From positions 1 through 7,717 of the forward strand of contig JADGRT010000126.1 of NCBI GenBank assembly GCA_017880715.1: a stretch of DNA of 7,717 nucleotides, given 5' to 3'. This DNA is from Verrucomicrobiia bacterium. GTDB taxonomy: Bacteria > Verrucomicrobiota > Verrucomicrobiia > Limisphaerales > UBA1319. The position numbers and the translations under genes are program-made. Positions within the stretch are counted from its first letter, which is position 1. Each line of letters begins with the position of its first letter. Of this stretch, positions 1-4,783 are shown piece by piece. Below the pieces are notes generated by a model, which saw nothing but the letters and a program-made list of their open reading frames with translations, did no database searches and was not told the origin of the DNA.

Positions 1-1
1 G

Positions 2-187
2 ATCATCGATTTCCCCGCCAGTTATCACAACGGGGCCGCCAATGTGTCGTTTGCCGACGGGCATGTGGAGCGGCATCGCTGGTTGGAGCCGACGACCTCG
101 ATGCGGCTGCGAGGGCCGCAGCGCCATGTTTCCCCGACTGATCGCGACGTGCAATGGTTGCAGGAGCATTGCACCTACTTGAAATAG
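2..187 (+). CDS. 3' end of an H-X9-DG (prepilin-like, DUF1559-type) protein
   Basis: Only the last 61 codons lie in the window; the start is beyond the left edge. The translation begins IIDFPASYHNGAANVSFADG. His9, nine residues, then Asp19-Gly20 fit the C-terminal H-X9-DG motif of the prepilin-type processing-associated family, which is greatly expanded in Verrucomicrobiota and Planctomycetota. Family members normally start with a type IV pilin-like N-methylation signal and one membrane helix and are thought to be pseudopilin-like surface or secreted proteins, but that part is not visible here. The tail ending DVQWLQEHCTYLK* resembles ends I know from verrucomicrobial members. The gene converges on the last pstB-type gene with a 36-base gap in which I see no strong terminator. 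A functional link to phosphate is not indicated. The family call is fairly firm; the exact role is unknown. Confidence 0.8.
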   Translation: MIDFPASYHNGAANVSFADGHVERHRWLEPTTSMRLRGPQRHVSPTDRDVQWLQEHCTYLK

Positions 188-223
188 CCGCTATCCCTTG
201 GGCACGCTGGCCCGGTCTTTCAT

Positions 224-1006
224 TCAGAACCGTTCGGTGATGAAGGCGTGGGAGCGGGGTTGATCGGGTTGGGTGAAGAATTTTCGGGTGGAACTCCATT
301 CGACGAGTTCGCCTTTCAAGAAAAAGGCGGTTTTATCCGAAGCGCGCGCGGCTTGTTTGATATCGTTGGTGGCCATCACGATGGTGTAGCGCTGTTTTAA
401 TTCCTCGAGCGAATCCTCAAAGCGCGTGGCCGACACATGGTCGAGGTTGGCGCAGGGTTCATCCAGGAGGAGTATCTCGGGTTCGAGCGCCAAGGCACGG
501 GCTACGCTGAGGCGCTTGCGTTTTTCGTTGGTCAGATGCAGCGCGGGATCGTGCAGGTGATCTTTGACTTCATCCCACAGGAACACGTTTCGGAGTCCGG
601 TTTCCACCCGTTCATCGATCTGCGCTGGAGCGCGAACGCCGGCCATTTTGAGCGCGATGGCAATGTTGTCAAAAACCGTGCCGGGCAACGGGGTGGGATC
701 GGTATTGACCAGCGCAATCTTCCGCCGCAGTTGCGCGACATCCACCGGCGAGGTCAGCAGTTCCTGGCCGTCCAAGAAAACCTGTCCCTGGCTGCGGAAA
801 CCAGGGGTGAGATCGTTCAGCCGGTTTAAACAACGGAGCAATGTGCTTTTGCCGCTGCCGGCGGGTCCAATGATGGCCAGACGTTCGAACGGGTAGATGT
901 TGAGGCTGATCTCTTGCAGCGCCGGAGTGGCGCCGAACCACGCGCTTAAATGATCGATGACCACCTTGGGGGAGGCGGCGGGCAGGGTGGGGTCAGTCGG
1001 GTTCAT
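224..1006 (-). CDS. PstB1: degenerate PstB-type phosphate ABC transporter ATPase
   Basis: A 260-residue ABC ATPase with the usual PstB length and a PstB-like layout. Walker A is GPAGSGKST (residues 47-55) and Walker B ends LLLDEPC with the catalytic Glu183 present. Three other catalytic elements are altered: the Q-loop Gln is Thr102 (LVNTDP where PstB has MVFQRP), the LSGGQ signature reads LTNEK (158-162), and the H-loop His is Asn214 (MATND where PstB has VTHN). ATP binding is therefore plausible, but efficient hydrolysis by this subunit alone is doubtful. It is the last gene of the pst operon, 143 bases after PstB2 and beyond a GA/CT hairpin, so it may be expressed less. No clear Shine-Dalgarno precedes the ATG at 1006. 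The gene is intact, with no stops or frameshifts, which argues against simple decay. It could be a regulatory or structural nucleotide-binding subunit; that is inference. Confidence 0.88.
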   Translation of the reverse strand: MNPTDPTLPAASPKVVIDHLSAWFGATPALQEISLNIYPFERLAIIGPAGSGKSTLLRCLNRLNDLTPGFRSQGQVFLDGQELLTSPVDVAQLRRKIALVNTDPTPLPGTVFDNIAIALKMAGVRAPAQIDERVETGLRNVFLWDEVKDHLHDPALHLTNEKRKRLSVARALALEPEILLLDEPCANLDHVSATRFEDSLEELKQRYTIVMATNDIKQAARASDKTAFFLKGELVEWSSTRKFFTQPDQPRSHAFITERF

Positions 1007-1038
1007 AATTGGTTTTCAGTGCGTTATTTCGTTGTTTG

Positions 1039-1128
1039 TCGTCCTCGTCCTTCGTCCCTCGTCCTCGTCCTCGATTTTTCCGTCCAATTCGATCGAGGAC
1101 GAGGGACGAGGGACGAGGACGAGGACGA
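1039..1128. repeat. GA/CT-rich inverted repeat (long hairpin) between PstB2 and PstB1
   Basis: Left arm 1039-1074 consists of cgtcctcgtcc-type units; right arm 1093-1128 is its near reverse complement (gaggacgagg units), separated by an 18-base loop. The two 36-base arms pair well at both ends and slip by one base in the middle, as expected of a simple-sequence hairpin. A second element of the same type lies at 7541-7620 directly after phoB, so this is a dispersed family. It sits 22 bases after the PstB2 stop on the transcript and could lower read-through into PstB1 or protect the upstream message from 3' decay. There is no U-tract after the hairpin in the transcribed direction, so it is not a standard intrinsic terminator. 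Confidence 0.85.
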
Positions 1129-1149
1129 ATAGAACAAGGGCGAACGCGA

Positions 1150-1926
1150 TCAGCCATACCGTCCTTCAATATATTCCGCGGTTTTGGGGTGTCGTGGGGT
1201 GATAAACAACTCCCGCGTTGGGCTATGTTCCATCAGTTCGCCCAGGAGCATGAAAATGCATTCCTCGCTGATGCGCCGTGCCTGGGCCATGTTGTGGGTG
1301 ACGATGAGCATGGTGTAGCGGCCGGTCAGGCTGATCATCAGTTCCTCGATCGCGCGCGTGGCTTTGGCGTCCAGTGCCGAACAAGGTTCATCCATGAGGA
1401 TTACTTCGGGTTTGAGCGGCAGCAGCCGGGCGATGCAGAGCTTTTGTTGCTGTTCCAATTGCAGCGAGACGGCGCGTTCGTGCAGTTTATCTTTCAAATC
1501 GTCCCACAGGAACACCTCGCGGAGCGATTGTTCGACGATTTGATCCAGATCGCTTTTCTTGATGGCTCGGCGTTCCTGGTGGATGCGCTGTCCGAACACG
1601 ATGTTTTCATACACCGAGATGGGCAGCGGATTGGGGCGCTGAAAGACCATGCCCACGGACTTGCGCAGTTCGATCAGCGACACGTCCGGGTCGTAAATGT
1701 TTTTTGCCAGGATTTTGATTTCACCCGTGGTTTTGACGTTGCCATAGCGTTCGTTAACCCGGTTAAAGCAGCGGAGCAGGGTGGTTTTGCCGCAACCGGA
1801 CGGACCAATCAGGGAGGTAATCCGGCCCTGGGCAATCTGGACGCTGACATTCTTCAGCGCCTGAAAATCGCCGTACCAGAGGTTCAGGTCGCGTGTTTCC
1901 ACGCTATAGGCGCGCGGGGTGCTCAT
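1150..1926 (-). CDS. pstB: PstB2: PstB-type ATPase with full Walker/Q/H motifs but degenerate signature
   Basis: A 258-residue PstB-family ATPase, the most PstB-like of the three in its catalytic half: Walker A GPSGCGKTT (41-49), Q-loop MVFQRPNP with Gln96, Walker B VILMDEPC with Asp179 and Glu180, D-loop SALD (183-186), H-loop VTHN with His211, and the family-typical C-terminus EYIEGRYG. The ABC signature, normally LSGGQ, reads LQLEQ (155-159), followed by a conserved QQKLCIAR. Because a signature acts on the ATP held by the partner subunit, a homodimer would lack both signatures. The ATG overlaps the PstB3 stop in an ATGA (1923-1926), so the two are probably translationally coupled and made in similar amounts, as expected for heterodimer partners. 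Role: energises inner-membrane phosphate import with PstC/PstA. The family call is firm; the pairing is inferred. Confidence 0.93.
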   Translation of the reverse strand: MSTPRAYSVETRDLNLWYGDFQALKNVSVQIAQGRITSLIGPSGCGKTTLLRCFNRVNERYGNVKTTGEIKILAKNIYDPDVSLIELRKSVGMVFQRPNPLPISVYENIVFGQRIHQERRAIKKSDLDQIVEQSLREVFLWDDLKDKLHERAVSLQLEQQQKLCIARLLPLKPEVILMDEPCSALDAKATRAIEELMISLTGRYTMLIVTHNMAQARRISEECIFMLLGELMEHSPTRELFITPRHPKTAEYIEGRYG

Positions 1927-2687
1927 CCGAAAATCCCGTTGACGTATTCGTAGGTTTTGCGCTGGGCCGGATGATCGGAGAAAATCACGTCGGTGCGGTC
2001 GATTTCGACCAGGTCGCCGCTGAGTAAAAACAGGGTGCGATCAGCCAATCGTTTGGCCTGCTGCACCAAGTTGGTGACCAGGAGGATGGTCATCTGGGAG
2101 CGGAGTTGTTTCAGGACCTCCTCGATGCGCATGGTGGTGACCGGGTCAATGGCGATGGAGAATTCGTCCAGGCAGAGGATTTCCGGCTGATGCGACAAGG
2201 CGCGCGCGATGGTTAGGCGCTGTTGCTGGCCGCCGGAGAGTTTGGAACCCAGCGTGCGGAGCCGGTCCTTGACTTCATCCCAGAGGGCGGCCTGGCGCAG
2301 GCAGCGTTCCACCCGGTCGGCCAGTTCGGTGCGGTTGGTGAGGCCGGCTTGCTGGGGCGCGAAGGCCACGTTGTCGAAGATGGACATGGGCAATCCGACG
2401 GGGAGCGGCGAAACCATGCCGACCTTGCGACGGAGATCGAAGACGCTGCGGACTTTCATGATGTCCTCGCCGTCAATTTTAACGGTGCCCTTCAGGGTGG
2501 CGCCGGCGGCGGAGTCCAGGGTGCGGTTGAGCACCTTGAGCAGGGTGGTTTTGCCCGACTGGGCGGGGCCGATGATGGCCAGGATTTCATGGTCGTAAAC
2601 GTCGAACGAAAGGTTTTTAAGGACCTCGTGGCGTCCGTACCAGACCTGGAGGCCGGCGACCTCGATTTTTTTAGGCGGCGTTACCAT
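1923..2687 (-). CDS. pstB: PstB3: PstB-type ATPase with intact LSGGQ but altered Q- and H-loops
   Basis: A 254-residue PstB-family ATPase. Walker A is GPAQSGKTT (40-48, a Gln at an often-Gly place but still GxxxxGKT), the signature LSGGQQQR is canonical (150-157), and Walker B is ILCLDEF with Asp174 and Glu175. The Q-loop Gln is Pro94 (MVSPLP instead of MVFQRP), the H-loop His is Asn206 (LVTNLV), Phe176 replaces the usual Pro, and the D-loop is IAID instead of SALD. It is thus a good signature donor but a poor catalytic site of its own. The ATG at 2685-2687 lies inside the pstA end (AAATGGTAA), a 7-base overlap. The open frame runs on far upstream inside pstA in another frame; that part is a shadow, and MVTPPKKIEVAGLQVWYG is a normal PstB start. 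The ATGA overlap with PstB2 supports co-production. Confidence 0.92.
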   Translation of the reverse strand: MVTPPKKIEVAGLQVWYGRHEVLKNLSFDVYDHEILAIIGPAQSGKTTLLKVLNRTLDSAAGATLKGTVKIDGEDIMKVRSVFDLRRKVGMVSPLPVGLPMSIFDNVAFAPQQAGLTNRTELADRVERCLRQAALWDEVKDRLRTLGSKLSGGQQQRLTIARALSHQPEILCLDEFSIAIDPVTTMRIEEVLKQLRSQMTILLVTNLVQQAKRLADRTLFLLSGDLVEIDRTDVIFSDHPAQRKTYEYVNGIFG

Positions 2688-3808
2688 TTCTTGTGGGAGC
2701 GTAAATAGATGCGGAGCACAATGGCCAGCGCGTTTACGGATAACACGGTGGCCAGCAGCACCACGGCGATGCCATAGGGCAGGGCGGGCGGCACGTCGGG
2801 CACCTGGGTGGAGATGGTGAACAGATGCATCGAGAGCGCCATGCATTGATCGAACAAACCGTAGGCAAAGGGATCGCCTTCCTTGATGGCTTTGAAGAAT
2901 ACGGCGCCGGTGAACATGATGGGCGCGGTTTCGCCAGCGGCGCGCGAGACCTGCAAAATGATCCCGGTCAAGATGCCGCTGATGGAATTGGGCAGCACCA
3001 CGCCGCGAATGGTCTGCCAGCGGGTGGCGCCCACGCACCAGCACGCCTCGCGAAAGGACATGGGAACAGACGAGAGCGCCTCCTTGGTGCTGGCGATGAT
3101 GACGGGCAGGGTCATGATGGCCAGGGTTAGCGAGGCGGCCAGGATGGAGCGTCCCAAACCGGCGAACAAAACGAAGGCGCCCAGGCCGAACAGGGCGTGG
3201 ACGATGCTGGGTACGCCGGCCAGGTTGACGACCGCCAGGTGGATGATGCGCGTGAACCAGTTGTTGCGGGCATATTCGTTCAGATAGACCGCGGCGAGCA
3301 CGCCGACCGGCGCCGCAATGGCCAGCGAAATGGCCACCAGATAAATGGTGCCCAGCAAGGGCGACCAGAGGCCGCCGGCGCGCATGCCGTGTTTGGGATT
3401 CGTAAACAGGAAATCCCACGAAAGGATGGGCCAGGCTTGGTAGAACAGGTAGCCCACGATCAGCAGCAAGGGCAAAATCATCAGCAGGGTCATGCCGAGG
3501 AAGACGGTTTGCGCGACCCTTTCATTGCGTTGTTTGCGGCGCGAGAAGCGCGTCTCGGTGAACCGAGTCGAGACGGGGTCGGGTGCGGGCTGCTCCTTAC
3601 ACGGATCTGGCGGACGGATGCGCCCGCTCGGTAGCGCAGACTTCAAGTCTGCTGTATCGCGGATTTCCAATCCGCTGGCCGTGCGCATGGCGGACGCGCT
3701 TGAACGTGTGGATGCGCTGCCTAAGTCGCACACCCAGCCGACTGGAAGTCGGCGATACAGCAGGTTGGAAACCTGCGCTACCAGGCAATTATCGGGAGAT
3801 GTGCTCAT
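2681..3808 (-). CDS. pstA: PstA, phosphate ABC transporter permease with repeat-encoded N-terminal extension
   Basis: A 375-residue inner-membrane permease. About six hydrophobic helices follow residue 100 (first at about 101-122, last at about 345-368). The EAA loop that docks on the ATPase is at 254-273 (EACWCVGATRWQTIRGVVLP). PstA-typical segments include AGVPSIVHALFGLGAF and SRAAGETAPIMFTGA. The usual PstA is about 280-300 residues; the excess is N-terminal: residues 10 to 59 are encoded by a palindromic repeat (3631-3781) in frame, followed by a Pro/Arg-rich stretch up to the first helix. The start at 3808 is supported because ATG overlaps the pstC stop in ATGA, the coupling arrangement seen elsewhere in this operon, and no other start lies between the repeat and the first helix. 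The extension would be cytoplasmic if the first helix keeps its usual orientation. With PstC it forms the phosphate channel. Confidence 0.93.
   Translation of the reverse strand: MSTSPDNCLVAQVSNLLYRRLPVGWVCDLGSASTRSSASAMRTASGLEIRDTADLKSALPSGRIRPPDPCKEQPAPDPVSTRFTETRFSRRKQRNERVAQTVFLGMTLLMILPLLLIVGYLFYQAWPILSWDFLFTNPKHGMRAGGLWSPLLGTIYLVAISLAIAAPVGVLAAVYLNEYARNNWFTRIIHLAVVNLAGVPSIVHALFGLGAFVLFAGLGRSILAASLTLAIMTLPVIIASTKEALSSVPMSFREACWCVGATRWQTIRGVVLPNSISGILTGIILQVSRAAGETAPIMFTGAVFFKAIKEGDPFAYGLFDQCMALSMHLFTISTQVPDVPPALPYGIAVVLLATVLSVNALAIVLRIYLRSHKKW
3631..3781. repeat. Four-hairpin palindromic repeat, copy A, in frame inside pstA
   Basis: This 151-base element is bounded by GTAGCGCAG and CTGCGCTAC. 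It contains four 17-base hairpins, each with a 7-bp stem and a 3-base loop: 3636-3652, 3659-3675, 3737-3753 and 3760-3776. Loops are TCA or TCC in the left pair and GGA in the right pair. Linkers TGTATC and GATACA pair with each other, so the whole can fold like a cloverleaf around a central spacer (about 3676-3736). The last 30 bases are identical to the end of copy B in pstS. Read on the minus strand it encodes VAQVSNLLYR... to ...DTADLKSAL without stops. It is a dispersed element type I associate with Verrucomicrobiota; the mechanism of spread is unknown. Confidence 0.9.
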
Positions 3809-4695
3809 TTGTTGCGGATGCCTTTGACGATCAGGTCGGCAATCAGGTTGACGGCGAAGGTCAGGGAGAAGAGCAGGATCCCGATGATAAACAGGACCTG
3901 GTAATGATCCGAGTGCATGGGCGCCTCGCCCAGTTCGGCCGCGATGGTGGCGGTTAACGTCCGCACGGAATCCAGCAGGCTGGTGGGGATTTTGACGGCA
4001 TGGCCGGTGGCCATCAGCACGGCCATGGTTTCGCCCACGGCGCGTCCGACGCCCAGCAACACGGCGGCCAGGAGGCCGTTTTTCGCCGCTGGCAGCAGCA
4101 CCCGGTAAATCAATTGCCAGCGGGTCGCTCCCAGCGCCAGCCCGGCCTCCCGGTAGGAATCCGGCACCGCCTTAAGCGCGTCCTCGGCAATGGACACGAT
4201 GATCGGGACGCTCATGAGTGCCAGGATGATGCCGCCGTTGAGCACATTGAGACCGATGGGGGCATGGAACACGGTGATGATGAGGGGATTCATCACCGTC
4301 AGCCCGATGAATCCCCAGACCACCGACGGTATGGCCGCGAGCAATTCGATGGTGATCTTGAGAGCTTCCTTCATTTTAGGACCGCAGAATTCCGAGACGA
4401 AGATGGCGGCGCCCAGGCCGAAAGGAACCGCCATCAACATCGCCAGCACGGTGACACTGGCGGTGCCGGCGATAAGCGCCAGCACGCCATAGCGGATGTG
4501 ACTCTGCGAGGTGGGATACCATTCCTGGCTGAACAGGAACTGGACGATGTCGAAACGATGAAACAGCAGATCCGCGCCTTCGCGGAACACGAAGAAGAAG
4601 ATGCCGAACACGCAGATAATGGCGCTGATGCCGCACAAGCGGATCACCCACTCGATCAGCGTCTCGCTCAGGTTATGCCAGCGGCGTTGGCCCAT
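3805..4695 (-). CDS. pstC: PstC, phosphate ABC transporter permease
   Basis: A 296-residue inner-membrane permease of normal PstC length, with a first helix at about 15-37, further helices at about 70-100, 114-140, 151-170, 205-222 and a last one at about 266-290. The ATPase-docking EAA loop is at 183-202 (EAGLALGATRWQLIYRVLLP). PstC-typical stretches include ELLAAIPSVVWGFIGL and GRAVGETMAVLMATGHA; the latter family segment is near residues implicated in phosphate passage. The start at 4695 has a good Shine-Dalgarno AAGGA (4702-4706) six bases upstream and overlaps the stop of a 23-codon mini-ORF in TAATG. The stop overlaps the pstA start in ATGA. The first codons have a diverged second copy 71 bases upstream. 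It works with PstA as the channel heterodimer. Confidence 0.95.
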   Translation of the reverse strand: MGQRRWHNLSETLIEWVIRLCGISAIICVFGIFFFVFREGADLLFHRFDIVQFLFSQEWYPTSQSHIRYGVLALIAGTASVTVLAMLMAVPFGLGAAIFVSEFCGPKMKEALKITIELLAAIPSVVWGFIGLTVMNPLIITVFHAPIGLNVLNGGIILALMSVPIIVSIAEDALKAVPDSYREAGLALGATRWQLIYRVLLPAAKNGLLAAVLLGVGRAVGETMAVLMATGHAVKIPTSLLDSVRTLTATIAAELGEAPMHSDHYQVLFIIGILLFSLTFAVNLIADLIVKGIRNK

Positions 4696-4712
4696 TACTT
4701 ATCCTTGGGAGT
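4674..4712. repeat. Direct repeat, copy 1: pstC start seam
   Basis: This 39-base segment matches 4745-4783 with two mismatches, at an offset of 71 bases. On the transcribed strand it contains ACTCCCAAGGATAAG, the stop TAA, the overlapping start ATG and the first codons of pstC (MGQRRWH). Both copies carry the same Shine-Dalgarno AAGGA and the same TAATG seam, so this looks like a local tandem duplication of the pstS/pstC junction. Confidence 0.93.
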
Positions 4713-4766
4713 TGGTAGGGCTGTGCTGCTGCGCAGCCCCAATATATGCCAGCGACGTCGGCCCAT
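4695..4766 (-). CDS. 23-codon mini-ORF created by the pstS/pstC seam duplication
   Basis: On the minus strand an ATG at 4764-4766 overlaps the pstS stop (TAATG) and has Shine-Dalgarno AAGGA at 4773-4777. The frame starts MGRRRWH like PstC, passes through a unique middle (ILGLRSSTAL) and ends PTPKDK* exactly like PstS. Its own stop overlaps the pstC ATG in a second TAATG. A ribosome leaving pstS could thus restart here and again at pstC. I do not recognise a functional peptide; it is most easily read as a coupling relic. Translation is plausible from the signals but unproven. Confidence 0.5.
   Translation of the reverse strand: MGRRRWHILGLRSSTALPTPKDK
4718..4739 (-). promoter_or_regulatory. 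Small hairpin in the pstS-pstC spacer
   Basis: On the transcript GGGCTG and CAGCCC (4734-4739 and 4718-4723) can form a 6-bp stem around a 10-base loop that itself holds part of the palindrome GCTGCGCAGC. It lies in the unique part of the duplicated seam, directly after pstS. In pst operons the binding protein is usually needed in excess over the permeases, and a hairpin here could help by pausing ribosomes or protecting pstS mRNA. The stem is short and there is no U-tract, so this is weak evidence. Confidence 0.3.
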
Positions 4767-4783
4767 TACTTATCCTTGGGAGT
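4745..4783. repeat. Direct repeat, copy 2: pstS stop seam
   Basis: This is the partner of 4674-4712. Here the seam joins the true pstS C-terminus (TPKDK*) to the start of a mini-ORF whose first residues are MGRRRWH, nearly the PstC start MGQRRWH. The two differences from copy 1 (G/A and T/C) show that the duplication is not brand new or is under little constraint. Confidence 0.93.

Noticed and set aside
188..223. Terminator between the convergent genes
   Set aside because: Only a weak 4-bp pairing (GGGC/GCCC) is visible and there is no T-run, so I do not call one.
1039..1128. Intrinsic (rho-independent) terminator
   Set aside because: Hairpin arms are much longer than usual and no U-tract follows in the transcribed (minus) direction; a 3'-end role remains possible but not as a standard terminator.
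1009..1953. Long plus-strand open frame (314 codons) opposite PstB2
   Set aside because: It is antisense to a gene with clear Walker motifs, runs through the GA/CT hairpin, and its translation has no recognisable domain; long antisense frames are common in GC-rich coding DNA.
2688..3419. Upstream extension of the PstB3 frame into pstA
   Set aside because: It reads pstA in another frame and gives His/Arg-rich nonsense; the normal PstB start is at 2687, with a 7-base overlap typical of this operon.
3631..3781. CRISPR array or tRNA-like cloverleaf
   Set aside because: The hairpins are not regularly spaced identical repeats with unique spacers, and the four-arm fold lacks tRNA features such as a T-loop or CCA-end geometry; a near-identical element in pstS shows it is a dispersed palindromic repeat.
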